Shown here: positions 29,985-40,158 of the stretch, piece after piece
Position numbering within the stretch: the first letter of the stretch is position 1
How the letters are laid out: each line of letters starts with the position of its first letter
Origin: Geotalea toluenoxydans JCM 15764
Lineage (GTDB): Bacteria; Desulfobacterota; Desulfuromonadia; Geobacterales; Geobacteraceae
NCBI RefSeq assembly: GCF_001311985.1
Contig: NZ_BBCJ01000008.1
Location: 1 to 64,000 of the forward strand
DNA length: 64,000 nt
Direction of reading: 5' to 3'
The notes under the pieces: model-generated
Told to the model about the DNA's origin: nothing
Databases searched by the model: none
What the model saw: the letters and a program-made list of their open reading frames with translations, nothing else
Position numbers and translations under genes: made by a program

Positions 29985-32610
29985 CTACAGTTTCTTCAAT
30001 TTATGCCTCACCAGTTCCAGCTCGTCTTCGCGGCTGATGACCCTGCCATCCAGACGTGCCTTCAGCACAAGGTCGAGAAGATCCTTATAAAGAGGGCCCG
30101 GCGGCACTTGCAGGCGTTTCAGGTCATGACCGGTTATGAAGCAGCGAACATTCTGCAGCTGGGTAAAATAGAGGGACAGCCATTTTTTGACTTCTTCACT
30201 GCCGGTTTTTGCCATCAGATAGAGCAGGACTTCCACAGGAAGATCTTTCAGCAGAAAGTAGACCTCACTCTTTTCAATGGCGCCGGTCCTGGCAATTTTT
30301 TTCTCGATTGTGACAAGCGCCTCCTCACCCTGCCTGCGCGTCTCGAACAGCTTCTCCCGGTAATGTTCGCTGACCGCCAGCCTGGTGCATGCTCCCCACA
30401 ACTGATCATGGGTCAGGGATTCGCACAGGGCGAGAAAATAAACCGCCCAGCGCTCGTAGGCCCGGTTAAGGAACAACAGGTCGAACCAGGAAATGATCCT
30501 GCGTGCTTCTTCCAGCATGTTTCTCGTCCCGATAGTCAATTCCAGCTCCGGATGGATGAACCGGAGAAGGCCGAAAGAGGCCATCCGCTCGATGGCTTTC
30601 AATGGCTCATTCTCACGCAGGATATAAACCAGCTCGGTCAGAAGCCTTTTACCGCCCAGCTTTTCAAGAAAATCCATCTTGACCGCGTTCTTGATGAGGT
30701 TCTCCGTATGCTTGGCAATGGTAAAATCAAGACGCTGCTCGAAACGGATGGCGCGAAAGACACGGTCGGGTCTTCAACGAAGGACAGATTATGCAGAACC
30801 CGGATCAGACGATCCTGCAGGTCCCGTTGCGCCCCGAAAAAATCGAGCATAACCCCGAAATCCGCTTCATTGAGCCTGATGGCCAGGGTGTTGATGGTGA
30901 AATCACGGCGATAGAGATCCATTTTCAGTGAAGAGCGCTCGACGGTGGGAAGTGCTCCGGGTGAAACATAATATTCCAGGCGAGTACTGGCCACGTCGAT
31001 CTTGAAACCGTCGGGAAAGACAATCACCGCCGTACCGAATTTATCATGGCTCTTGACCCGGCAACCGTACTGGCCGGCAAAGGTCTCGGCAAAGAGTATC
31101 CCGTCTCCTTCCACCGTCACATCCATATCCAGATTGGGTACGTTCATCAGCAGGTCCCTGACAAATCCCCCCACCGCAAAAACGGGAACGTCAAGGGAAT
31201 CACCCACCCGGCCAAGATCATGAAGAATCTGCTGAATCCGCGGCGCCAGGTTTTTGCCCATCAGCCCCCTGACCTCCTTGCTCTTCATGGGCACGGCATT
31301 ACGTGCAAGATCGTAAAGCCCTTCGCCGTTGTGCATGTAGCGAAGAATGTCGGTACGCGTCACTACCCCTGCAAGCCGGCCCTTGTCCAGGACAGGGACC
31401 ATGCGCCGGTCGCGCCCGATCATGTAGTCCTGGATTTCCTTGATGCTGGTATCGGGTGCGGCGGTCATAAACTCGGAATGCATGTAATCGGTGACAGGAC
31501 CTGACCAAGGTTGTGGTAGAGGGATTTTTCCACAATTCTTCTGGATATTATGCCGGCCAACCGCTTATCCTTGATAACCGGCAAGGCATTGACATTGTAG
31601 CGGGTCAACATGTCCCGGGCCTCTTCCATGGTTGCCGTGGCATCAATGGTTTTCACCGGTGAAGACATGATGTCTCCGGCAACCCTTTTCGGATTGACCC
31701 TTGCCCGCAGGACCGTTTCAAGCTTCTCCAGGACCTGGATAACCGTCAGATCCTTAATGGCTGCCGAAGCGGCAGAAGAATGACCGCCGCCGCCGAATTC
31801 ATGAAGGATATCGCTGACATTCACCTCGGGAATCCTACTTCTGGCAACGATATAAACCCGACTCGCCATGCCGACAACTACAAAAAGAGCCTCCAGGTTT
31901 TCCATATCCCGCATCATATGGGCAAGAACGGCAATATCCCCGATGTAGTAATCGACCGAAGCCTGGGCGATTGAGATCTCCACCCCGTGGAGCTCGGTGG
32001 TTTTCAGGGATTTCAGCAGGTCGTTCAAAAGAGAAACCTGTTCGGCAGTAAGTTCCTGGGTTATGAAGTCGGCAACGGTATTGAGGCTGGCTCCATGCTC
32101 CAGCAGCCAGGCTGCAGCATGAAAATCTTCGGTTGTGGTCGAGGGAAAGATGAGGCTGCCGGTGTCTTCGTAGATGCCGAGCATCATCAGCGTCGCTTCG
32201 GTAGCGTTTACATTTATCCCTTTCTCCCGCAAGATGGAGGTAAGGATGGTGGTAGAAGACCCGCTGGCGCGGATCACACCGCCGGTTGGGGAGATGTCGC
32301 CCGATGATTCGGGGTGGTGATCATAGATATGGATTTCCAAACCCGGCCGGTTAAGGATTTCCGAGAATCTTCCGATGCGTGAGGAGTGCTGACAATCAAC
32401 GAGGATGAGGCGGGTGATGCTGTCCAGGTCAAGATCCTTCAGCCTGGTGAAATTGAGGGCATAGCCGGTGGATTTGAGGAAAAAGTCGCGCATGCTTTTT
32501 TCCTGGGCTCCGGAAAAAACCATCAGCGCGTCCGGATAGAGCTTTTTTGCTGCAACCATTGCCCCAAGACAATCGAAATCGGCATTCACATGGGTGGTAA
32601 TGACATCCAT
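29985..32610 (-). CDS. Fused DHH-CBS-CBS-tRNA nucleotidyltransferase/poly(A) polymerase (frameshifts near 30766 and 31499)
   Basis: Large RNA-tailing enzyme of about 875 aa. In order: a DHH phosphoesterase (NrnA/RecJ-like; HVNADFDCLGAM, VDCQHSSRIG, YDHHPES) with DHHA1 (FGGGGHSSAASA) in the first 310 residues, two CBS domains (about 315-440), then a class II nucleotidyltransferase head (VFAVGGFVRDLLM, LDMDVTVEGDG with catalytic Asp pair, RRDFTINTLAI) and the RNA-binding tail. This architecture is known in deltaproteobacteria and thermophiles as an A-adding or CCA-type enzyme. Breaks near 31499 (between the CBS motifs) and 30766 (EDPTRVFRAIRFEQR restored). The ATG overlaps the TGA of the MEMO gene (TGATG), so they are coupled. 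Confidence 0.87.
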
Positions 32611-33413
32611 CACTTTACCGTTAGAGCTGCATAGGCCACAACCTGGCGGTTGTCTCCCGTAACATCGCCGCTGGTGGCGTACTGTACCAACCTGGCCCCG
32701 GTTGCCCCGAGTCCCTTGGCCGCGACAAGCATGACCGTGGCAGGAACCACACCGCACATGGTGATATCCTTCTGTGCGCAGACCAGTAACAACCCTTCAG
32801 CATCAAGGGCAAGCACCATGTTAATGGCTTGTTCATCCTTCTGCTTTGCGCTGGCCGCAGTCTCATAATGGGTCATGTCGCTGCTTGCCACGATCAGAAC
32901 CTCATCGCCATATTCCCTGATGGCAGCGGCAATGCCCGAGCCCAGCAGGAGGCAGCTCTTGAAGTCGCGGAACCCCAGGCAAATAGGGACAATGCTGACG
33001 TCCGGCCTGAGAAACTGGAGAAAAGGGAGTTGAACCTCCAGGGAATGTTCAAAGATATGGGCTTTCTGATCTGCTTCAACGATAGAGGAGTGTTTTTTGA
33101 TGAGGGTAGCAAGGGAACTGTTTACCGGTGCAGTCCCAAGGGGGGTCTGCCAGCTTCCCTCGGGAAAGATGGCGGCACGGGCGCCGATGCCATGATGGTT
33201 GGGGCCAAGTATGACGACCGTCGATGGAACAGCCACCTCGCCGAACAGTTTGCCGGCAACGGCACCGGAATAAACATATCCCGCATGGGGGGAAATGACA
33301 CCAAGGACCTTCTCCCTGACCGGCGCCGGCGAAATCATTGCCTTTAACTGGGCTCGCAGTTTGTCCGGATCATCGGTGTAGAACTGACCTGCTACTGCCG
33401 GCTGACGAATCAT
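32610..33413 (-). CDS. MEMO-family protein (AmmeMemoRadiSam system protein B)
   Basis: Homologue of human MEMO1, a fold related to class III extradiol dioxygenases. 267 aa, intact. Seen: RQPAVAGQFY at the N terminus, SPHAGYVYSG with His, GPNHHG with HH, FEHSLEVQLPF with His, and SSDMTHYE. These match the conserved metal-site-like positions. In many genomes MEMO sits with AMMECR1 and a radical SAM gene; neither is next to it here. It is coupled to the nucleotidyltransferase gene by a stop/start overlap. Function unknown. Confidence 0.85.
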   Translation of the reverse strand: MIRQPAVAGQFYTDDPDKLRAQLKAMISPAPVREKVLGVISPHAGYVYSGAVAGKLFGEVAVPSTVVILGPNHHGIGARAAIFPEGSWQTPLGTAPVNSSLATLIKKHSSIVEADQKAHIFEHSLEVQLPFLQFLRPDVSIVPICLGFRDFKSCLLLGSGIAAAIREYGDEVLIVASSDMTHYETAASAKQKDEQAINMVLALDAEGLLLVCAQKDITMCGVVPATVMLVAAKGLGATGARLVQYATSGDVTGDNRQVVAYAALTVK

Positions 33414-33489
33414 GACGCCTCCAGTTGGCTATTAACAGTCGCAGCAAGAGAATATTACCACAACCGCTGCACAGCACCAGTACAGACTG

Positions 33490-34074
33490 CTATTGTTCAG
33501 GCTGTTCCGGATCATCAAGGGGCAGATCCTGCTGGGCTGAAAAGGCATCTGTCGGAGCCAGTTCCTGGATCTCCTTCAACGACGGCAGGCTGGACAGGTC
33601 TTTCAGGTTGAACAGTTCGAGAAATTCCCTGGAGGTGCCATAGATCAGCGGTTTGCCTGGAATTTCCTTTTTGCCGAGGATCTTCAGGAGCTTTTTTTCC
33701 AGCAAGCTCTTAACCACCCCGCCTGAATCGACACCGCGCAGATATTCAATCTCGGCACGGGTTATGGGTTGGCGGTAGGCAATGATGGCAAGGGTTTCCA
33801 GGGCCGACTGGCTGAACTTCGTGGTTTTGCTGCGGGTTAGCCGGCGAAGATAATCCGCATTCTCCGGTCGACTGCGAAACTGGTATCCACCGGCCACCTC
33901 TGCCAGAACAATACCCCTTGCGGAGTCCCGGTACTCTTCGACCAACAATTCCAGCGCTTCGCGTATCTCCGGCCGTTCGTGCTCTTCGAGGACTCCGCAG
34001 AGCCTGTCCAGGGAGACCGGCTGCTCAGAGACGAATATGAGGCTCTCGACAACTGATTTAAGATTCGCCGACAT
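33490..34074 (-). CDS. scpB: Segregation and condensation protein B
   Basis: Kleisin-associated winged-helix subunit of the SMC-ScpAB complex in chromosome segregation. 194 aa from the ATG at 34074 (MSANLKSVVESLIFVSE). Seen: VVESLIFVSEQPVSLDRLC, LETLAIIAYRQPITRAEIEYLRGVDSGGVV and EFLELFNLKDLSSLP, all ScpB hallmarks. The start overlaps the scpA stop by 17 bp. The acidic/Pro-rich tail (QQDLPLDDPEQPEQ) is variable in the family. Intact frame. Confidence 0.93.
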   Translation of the reverse strand: MSANLKSVVESLIFVSEQPVSLDRLCGVLEEHERPEIREALELLVEEYRDSARGIVLAEVAGGYQFRSRPENADYLRRLTRSKTTKFSQSALETLAIIAYRQPITRAEIEYLRGVDSGGVVKSLLEKKLLKILGKKEIPGKPLIYGTSREFLELFNLKDLSSLPSLKEIQELAPTDAFSAQQDLPLDDPEQPEQ

Positions 34075-34873
34075 GGGCATTCCCTTCTTCGACTTCCTCA
34101 GGCTCATCAGCGCCATCGGCCACCGCAGGCATGATCCAGATGGTACCCTTTTCTTTGACCTGAGTGATCCTGATCATCTTCAGTTTGCACAGCTCCAGAA
34201 CGGCAAGGAAAGTGATGACAAGTGCATCCCGAGTAACGTCGCCGATAAAAAGAGATTCAAAGGTTACGGCTTCCTCCCCCTCCAGCAGGGCTAGAACCTC
34301 GGTTATCCGGTCGGCGATGGAGAGGCCGTCGGCGCCTACTTCATGGAAGCTGTCCGGAGAGATCTTTGCCAGCACGCGCTGAAAGGCCTCAATCAGCTCG
34401 AACAGCTCCACATCCGCAGGTTCTTCTTCAGCTTCTAAGGAGGCAAGTTCGGGTGCAGGAAATTTGCGGGCAAACAGGTCCCGGCCCAGCAGCTCGCATT
34501 GGCCGAGGGTGGTGGCGGCTTCCTTGTATTTCTGGTATTCCAGGAGCCTGCGTACCAGCTCGGCCCTCGGGTCTTCCTCTGCCTCTTCGCTCTCTTCTTC
34601 CACAGTAACAGGAAGAAGCATCTTCGACTTGATCTGAAGAAGCGTTGCCGCCATGACGAGAAATTCGCCGGCAATATCCAGATTCAGATCCTTCAGCAGG
34701 TCGATGTAATCCAGATACTGCCGGGTTATGGCAGCAATGGGAATGTTGTAGATATCGACTTCATTCTTCTTGATCAGATGCAGGAGCAGGTCGAGGGGAC
34801 CCTCGAATTCCTCAATGTTCACCTGATATGAAACATCGGTGGGAAACAGGGAGTTTTCGGTAGTCAAATCCAT
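34058..34873 (-). CDS. scpA: Segregation and condensation protein A
   Basis: Kleisin subunit of SMC-ScpAB. 271 aa, normal length. Seen: the N-terminal SMC-binding segment FEGPLDLLLHLIKKNEVDIYNIPI at about 19-42, the acidic linker, and the C-terminal winged-helix (VITFLAVLELCKLKMIRITQ). It sits between trpS (14-bp gap) and scpB (17-bp overlap). Intact frame. Confidence 0.93.
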   Translation of the reverse strand: MDLTTENSLFPTDVSYQVNIEEFEGPLDLLLHLIKKNEVDIYNIPIAAITRQYLDYIDLLKDLNLDIAGEFLVMAATLLQIKSKMLLPVTVEEESEEAEEDPRAELVRRLLEYQKYKEAATTLGQCELLGRDLFARKFPAPELASLEAEEEPADVELFELIEAFQRVLAKISPDSFHEVGADGLSIADRITEVLALLEGEEAVTFESLFIGDVTRDALVITFLAVLELCKLKMIRITQVKEKGTIWIMPAVADGADEPEEVEEGNAHVGES

Positions 34874-34887
34874 AGGATGAGTGGCCC

Positions 34888-35871
34888 CTATACTTTCAGG
34901 GCAGCCCTCACATCGGTCATGGTTTTGCCGGCTTCCTCGGCAGCCTTGACTGCGCCGTTTGCAAGCACCTCATCGATCAGTTCCGGTTTCTCGGACAGCT
35001 CTTCACGTCGGCTGCGGAAAGGAGCCAGGGTGTCGATCATGCACTGGGCCAGAATCTTTTTACAGTCCACGCAGCCGATCTGGGCACTGCGACAGGCGCT
35101 GACAATCTCCGACCGTTTCTCCTCGGGCACATACAGGCTATGCAGGGTGAAGGCCACGCACCGATCCGGCTCGCCCGGATCACTACGCAATGGGCGCTGG
35201 GCATCGGTCACCATGGACATGACCTTTTTCCGTGTCTCTTCGGCGGTGTCAGAGAGGAAGATGGCATTGCCGTAAGACTTGCTCATCTTGCGTCCGTCAA
35301 GCCCCACCACCTTCGGGGTCTCGGTAAGAAGGGCAGACGGCTCCGGGAAAACCTCGCCATAGAGGTAGTTGAAGCGGCGGGCTATTTCCCGGGTAAGTTC
35401 CAGGTGCGGAATCTGGTCCTGGCCGACAGGTACGCGGGCCGCTTTATAGACAATGATGTCGGCAGCCATGAGCACCGGGTAACCTAGAAAACCGAAGGTG
35501 GAAAGATCCTTGGTCGTCAGGTTTTCCTGCATCTCCTTATAGGTTGGATTGCGCTCAAGCCAGGAAACGGGGGTGATCATGGAAAGAACCAGGTTAAGTT
35601 CCGCATGCTGCGGTACCTGACTCTGGATGAAGACGGTACTTTTATCGGGATCGATGCCGAAAGCCAGCCAGTCGAGCACCATGTCGCGGATATTGTCCCG
35701 GATCCCTTCCGTATTGGCATATTCGGTGGTCAACGAATGCCAGTCGGCAGCAAAGAAGAAACATTCGAATTCCTGCTGAAGTTCGAGCCAATTGGAGAGT
35801 ACCCCGTGGTAATGCCCCAGGTGCAGCTTTCCGGTCGGCCTCATGCCGCTGACGATACGTTTGTTTTTCAT
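34888..35871 (-). CDS. trpS: Tryptophanyl-tRNA synthetase
   Basis: Class I aminoacyl-tRNA synthetase that charges tRNA-Trp. 327 aa, usual bacterial length. Seen: SGMRPTGKLHLGHYHGVLSNW with the HIGH-type motif HLGH near residue 17, AADWHSLTT, the Trp-pocket GYPVLMAADI, GQDQIPHLELTREIARRFN and the KMSKS motif GRKMSKSYGN. Intact frame. It follows the M50 protease gene and leads into scpA-scpB. Confidence 0.95.
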   Translation of the reverse strand: MKNKRIVSGMRPTGKLHLGHYHGVLSNWLELQQEFECFFFAADWHSLTTEYANTEGIRDNIRDMVLDWLAFGIDPDKSTVFIQSQVPQHAELNLVLSMITPVSWLERNPTYKEMQENLTTKDLSTFGFLGYPVLMAADIIVYKAARVPVGQDQIPHLELTREIARRFNYLYGEVFPEPSALLTETPKVVGLDGRKMSKSYGNAIFLSDTAEETRKKVMSMVTDAQRPLRSDPGEPDRCVAFTLHSLYVPEEKRSEIVSACRSAQIGCVDCKKILAQCMIDTLAPFRSRREELSEKPELIDEVLANGAVKAAEEAGKTMTDVRAALKV

Positions 35872-35924
35872 TTGGTACTGACTCCTTTTGGATATTTGTG
35901 GTGCAGAAAGCGCATGGGTGCGCT

Positions 35925-36605
35925 TTATCGCATGAGCAGCTTGGTGACACTGAAGACAAGGCTGCTTTGCGGACCGGCCAGCAGGTGAATCCCGGCGCTT
36001 AAAATCGGTAGCAGGACATAACTGAAAATGTCGGTAAAAAAGACAAGGGCAATAATAATGATCATGCCATATGGCTCAAGCCTCGAAAAAGCCTCGGACT
36101 GGCGGTAGGGCAGTAATCCTGCGGTAACCCGTCCCCCGTCCAGCGGCGGCATGGGGATCAGATTGAAGATGGCCAGCAGCAGGTTGATATAAACTGAAAA
36201 GCCGAGCATCAACGCTACCGGTTCAACAACCGATTGAACTGCCGGCATGGAGGACCCATCATAGGTGAGAGTGGCCAGGACTCGCAAGGCCAGAGCGGAA
36301 ACCGCTGCCAGGATGAAATTGGTGATGGGACCAGCCGCGGCAACCCAGATCATATCCCGTTTGGGATGTCTGAGGTTGTTGAAGTTGACCGGCACCGGCT
36401 TCGCCCAGCCGATGCCGACAATGAAAATCATCAACGTCCCGAAAATATCAAGGTGCTTCAGGGGATTAAGGGTCAGACGGCCCATATAGCGGGCGGTATT
36501 GTCACCGAACTTGTCGGCGACGAAGCCGTGGGAAACTTCGTGGCAGGTAATGGCCATCAGAGCGGGAACGAGCATGATTGAAAGCTTGAGGAAAAAATTC
36601 TCCAT
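35925..36605 (-). CDS. Site-2 protease-type membrane metallopeptidase (M50)
   Basis: Rhomboid-like intramembrane zinc protease of the short M50B group (YwhC/ FwdE-linked type). 226 aa with about six hydrophobic segments. The zinc motif is TCHEVSHGF (HExxH) in the first helix and the third ligand is in LIPMPPLDGGRV (about residue 150), which is complete. No PDZ domain, unlike RseP. Substrate unknown. First gene of the M50-trpS-scpA-scpB run. Intact frame. Confidence 0.88.
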   Translation of the reverse strand: MENFFLKLSIMLVPALMAITCHEVSHGFVADKFGDNTARYMGRLTLNPLKHLDIFGTLMIFIVGIGWAKPVPVNFNNLRHPKRDMIWVAAAGPITNFILAAVSALALRVLATLTYDGSSMPAVQSVVEPVALMLGFSVYINLLLAIFNLIPMPPLDGGRVTAGLLPYRQSEAFSRLEPYGMIIIIALVFFTDIFSYVLLPILSAGIHLLAGPQSSLVFSVTKLLMR

Positions 36606-36820
36606 GAAACTCCTGGGATTCTCGATGATTGATCAGCCTGTTGTATCTAACAGATAAAGGGAGGAAAGTCAACGGCGGCGCTGCTTTCTGGCGGCTTTCC
36701 TTCAGCCGCTGCGGCTCAGATGAAATAATTTTTGCTTGCCCGTGTTTGGGAAAAAGTGTATCAATCTGAGCTTTTCGAATGGGAGCATTTGATGCCCAAC
36801 GTAGACCGGAAGGAATAACA

Positions 36821-39090
36821 ATGACTCTGACAGACCAGCAACTGACGCGTATTCTTGGCGTAATCGTCGAAGAAACCGGACTCGCCGCCAAACAGGTGGC
36901 CAACACTGTCACCCTACTCCAGGAAGGGGCTACCGTCCCCTTCATTGCCCGTTACCGGAAGGAACTGACCTTTGAGCTGGACGAGGTGCAGATTCGTCAG
37001 ATTGAAGATAATCTCGCTTACCATTCCGAGCTGGAAGAGCGGAAAGTAACGGTTCTCAAGACCATCGGCGAACAGGGAAAACTGACGCCTGAACTGCAAA
37101 CCCGCATTGAACAAACCAGGACCAAAACAGAACTTGAGGATCTTTATCTCCCCTATAAACCAAAGCGGCGAACCAAGGCGACCATTGCCAAAGAGCGTGG
37201 CCTGGAGCCGTTGGCTGATATCGTCGCGGCCCAGGAACTGACTGCCGGCACCCCTGAGGAAGCAGCAGCGCCCTTTGTAAATCCGGACAAGGATGTAGCC
37301 GATGCGGCGGCGGCCCTGGAAGGGGCAGGACATATCCTGGCCGAACGCCTCAGCGAGGATGCCGATGCCCGGTCTTTTGTCCGCCGTGTTTCCGGTGAGC
37401 AGGGGATATTCTGTTCGCGGGTGGCGCCTGACAAAAGGAGACGGTCAGCAAGTTCGAGATGTACTACGACTACCAGGAGCCGCTGAAGACCATACCGTCC
37501 CACCGGATGCTGGCCATGCGGCGCGGCGAAAAGGAGGAGTTTCTCTTTCTCTCCATAATTGCCCCGGTGGATGAAATTCTGGCAGGGCTGAAATCCAGGC
37601 TGATCAAGGGGGACAGCATCTTCCGCCCGCTCCTGGAAGTCATTGCCGAAGATGCGTACCGCAGGCTTGTCGCACCTTCCATTGAAGTGGAGCTACGGCT
37701 GGAATCCAAGAATCGGGCCGATGAGGCGGCCATTGCCGTTTTTGCCGAAAATCTGAAGAACCTGCTGCTGCTGCCGCCGGCTGGAAGCAAGCGCGTGCTG
37801 GGCGTTGACCCAGGATTGCGCACCGGCTCCAAACTGGCAGCAGTGGATGAAACCGGTCGTTTCCTCGGTCACTGCACCATCTATCCCCACACCGGGAGCG
37901 GCAATATCGAGCCGGCAAAAAGGGAGCTGCTGCGCATGATCCACAGCCACCAGAGCGAACTGGTGGCCATCGGCAACGGTACCGCCGGCCGTGAAATGGA
38001 GCTGTTCGTCCGCCAGACACTGACGGAAGCCGGTCTCCGGCTGCCGGTCGTTGTCGTCAACGAGGCGGGAGCCAGTGTTTACTCGGCATCGGATATCGCC
38101 CGTGAGGAGTTCCCCGATCTGGACCTGACCGTGCGTGGCGCCATATCCATCGCCAGGCGTCTCCAGGACCCCCTTGCCGAGTTGGTCAAGATCGATCCGA
38201 AAAGTATCGGCGTCGGCCAGTATCAGCATGATGTAAATCAGAACGCCCTGAAAAAGGCACTGGATGCGGTTGTTGAATCATGCGTCAACTTTGTCGGTGT
38301 CGACCTGAATACCGCTTCATGGGCACTGCTTTCCTATGTTTCGGGCCTGAATGAAACCCAGGCGAGGGCCATTACCAGCCATCGCGACCAGAATGGACCC
38401 TTTGCCTCCCGACAGGCGCTGCTCAAGGTCAGCCGTTTCGGACCGAAGACCTTCGAGCAGGCGGCAGGGTTCCTGCGCATCAGAAATGGCGAGAACCCCC
38501 TGGACAACACCGCCGTGCACCCGGAAAACTATTCGCTGGTGTCAGCCATGGCCCAGGACCTTTCCACTACCGTTGCAGACATGGTGAAGGAGCCTTCCAT
38601 CGTCGGCCGGATCGATCTGAAACGCTACGTGACTGACCTGGTCGGGTTGCCGACCCTGAGGGATATCATCGAAGAGTTGAAAAAGCCGGGGCGGGATCCC
38701 AGGGCCAAATTCGAGACGGCGACACTGCGTGACGACGTAACAACTATCGGTGACCTCCAGGAAGGGATGATCCTCCAGGGGACTGTCACCAACGTGGCTG
38801 CGTTTGGCGCCTTTGTGGATATCGGCGTTCACCAGGACGGGCTTGTCCATGTGAGCCACCTGTCCCGGCGCTTTATCAGGGAAGCTGGCGAAGCGGTAAA
38901 AGTGGGGGAAATCGTCAAGGTGAAAGTTCTTGCCGTGGACTTGCAGCGGAAGCGAATTTCCCTGTCCATTAAAGAAGCTGAGCCAGGTGGAGAGAAGGAA
39001 AAACCTGCATCACGCCCCGCAGCCGGGAAAAATACAGGGGCTGCAGATTTGAGTGGCTGGGAAAAGGCGGGATTCCGTGTAAAAAAATAG
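36821..39090 (+). CDS. tex: Tex-family RNA-binding protein (frameshift near 37433)
   Basis: Cytoplasmic nucleic acid-binding protein of the Tex/YhgF family. Reconstructed length about 756 aa. In order: N-terminal helical domains with ATVPFIARYRKELT, the YqgF-like RNase H fold (VLGVDPGLRTGSKLAAVDETG at about 325-345), helix-hairpin-helix region (RNGENPLDNTAVHPE) and a C-terminal S1 domain (GMILQGTVTNVAAFGAFVDIGVHQDGLVHVS). One A is missing near 37433; restoring it links VAPDKKETVSKF to EMYYDYQEPLKTIPSHR. The ATG at 36821 (MTLTDQQLTRIL) matches the family start. A strong terminator follows. Confidence 0.92.
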
Positions 39091-39120
39091 GACTCGGGGA
39101 AAATGATTGCCTGAGAACAG

Positions 39121-39178
39121 AAAGGCGCAAATGACCCAAGGGGAGCTGATGCTCTTGGATTATTTGCGCCTTTGCTTT
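39121..39178 (+). terminator. Intrinsic terminator of tex
   Basis: Long two-part stem: AAAGGCGCAAAT pairs with ATTTGCGCCTTT and CCAAG with CTTGG inside, followed by a T-rich tract (GCTTTTGC). Confidence 0.85.
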
Positions 39179-39194
39179 TGCTGCACTGATGTGA

Positions 39195-39635
39195 TTATTT
39201 ACAGCGGAGGAGTTTCCTGCCGATGTTGAAGAGGACCTCTATCTTGCCTTGCTGGCGGGAGCAGACTACGCCAAAGCCGAATACCGGGTGATCCAGGAGA
39301 TCCTCTACTTTGAAGGAACCATCCATATGGTAGGGAATTGCCCGCCCGGTATCTTTGGTGTGAAAAAGTCGTTCCCACTCTTCACGTTCGGATTCTCCGG
39401 CGTCTTTTTTCACCTTCGGCCGCGGCGATGGAGTTGATCCTGAAGCGGCTCTGCGCGGTTTAGGGTCTTCTTTCGGCTTCTCTGCACGATGGTTATGTTC
39501 GCTGCCGCAGGTATTGCATTTGACGCGGGCCACGCGTCCTCCCACCATGGCGATTATGGTATGGTTATACACAGCCTTGCATCGAGTACACATTGATTCT
39601 ATTTCACTGCCTGCAGCCAATATTCTTCCTGTCAT
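39195..39635 (-). CDS. Zinc-ribbon protein with C-terminal Tudor-like (CarD/UvrD-CTD type) motif
   Basis: 146 aa, intact. The N terminus holds a zinc ribbon (CTRC at residues 16-19 and CNTC at 40-43), the middle is a charged, Pro/Lys-rich linker, and the end (VEDLLDHPVFGFGVVCSRQQGKIEVLF) fits the HPxFGxGxV pattern seen in RNA polymerase-interaction/Tudor-like domains of CarD, Mfd and UvrD/PcrA. I know no named family with this order; a transcription or DNA repair accessory role is inference. Lies alone between the tex terminator and the tRNA cluster. Confidence 0.65.
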   Translation of the reverse strand: MTGRILAAGSEIESMCTRCKAVYNHTIIAMVGGRVARVKCNTCGSEHNHRAEKPKEDPKPRRAASGSTPSPRPKVKKDAGESEREEWERLFHTKDTGRAIPYHMDGSFKVEDLLDHPVFGFGVVCSRQQGKIEVLFNIGRKLLRCK

Positions 39636-39665
39636 GACCTTCCTCTTGCGGTGCTTTCGCCCATG

Positions 39666-39696
39666 AAAAAAGGTTTAACCGTTTCGGTCAAACCTC
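39666..39696 (-). terminator. Terminator of the Pro-Arg-His-Leu tRNA cluster
   Basis: On the minus strand AGGTTTGACC / GGTTAAACCT around a short loop, then at least five T; 14 bp after the tRNA-Leu 3' end. Confidence 0.85.
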
Positions 39697-39709
39697 AAAG
39701 ATTGCTAAA

Positions 39710-39794
39710 TGGTGCGAGATGGGAGACTTGAACTCCCACGGGTCACCCCGCCAGATCCTAAGTCTGGTGCGTCTGCCAATTCCGCCAATCTCGC
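39710..39794 (-). tRNA. tRNA-Leu (TAG)
   Basis: Class II cloverleaf on the minus strand: acceptor GCGAGAT/ATCTCGC, anticodon stem CCAGA/TCTGG around CTTAGGA (anticodon TAG), a long variable arm (CGGGGTGACCCG), T-arm GTTCAAGTC, encoded CCA; 85 nt. Confidence 0.96.
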
Positions 39795-39812
39795 TTATCT
39801 GTCACTAATAAT

Positions 39813-39834
39813 AAGCCCCGTTTTGGCGGGGCTT
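39813..39834 (-). terminator. Hairpin inside the tRNA cluster
   Basis: Perfect 8-bp stem AAGCCCCG/CGGGGCTT with 6-nt loop between tRNA-His and tRNA-Leu. It could partly terminate transcription (short T/A tail only) or guide tRNA processing. Confidence 0.5.
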
Positions 39835-39844
39835 TGTGTCTAGT

Positions 39845-39921
39845 TGGGGTGGCTAGTGGGATTCGAACCCACGTATGAACGAGTCACAGTCGTTTGTGTT
39901 AACCGCTTCACCATAGCCACC
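39845..39921 (-). tRNA. tRNA-His (GTG)
   Basis: Cloverleaf on the minus strand with the extra G at -1 opposite C73 (typical of tRNA-His), acceptor GTGGCTA/TAGCCAC, anticodon loop CTGTGAC (anticodon GTG), T-arm GGTTCGAATCC, encoded CCA. Confidence 0.96.
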
Positions 39922-39933
39922 ATATGTGGGAAA

Positions 39934-40010
<77 letters not shown>

Positions 40011-40016
40011 ACAAAA

Positions 40017-40095
<79 letters not shown>

Positions 40096-40108
40096 ATCGA
40101 AGACAAAC

Positions 40109-40137
40109 TTTATAGCACATGATTGGGTGACCTGCAA
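40109..40137 (-). promoter_or_regulatory. Promoter of the Pro-Arg-His-Leu tRNA cluster
   Basis: TTGCAG (40132-40137) - 17 bp - TATAAA (40109-40114) on the minus strand, 13 bp before tRNA-Pro. Confidence 0.78.
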
Positions 40138-40158
40138 GCTTTTTTACTCAAATTTCCA

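Noticed and set aside
29874..30914. Long plus-strand frame of 346 codons
   Set aside because: It is antisense to the nucleotidyltransferase domain, which has clear motifs; codon usage and lack of similarity mark it as a shadow.
39813..39834. Attachment site or integron-like element between tRNA genes
   Set aside because: It is a simple 8-bp hairpin; no duplicated tRNA 3' end or integrase gene is present.
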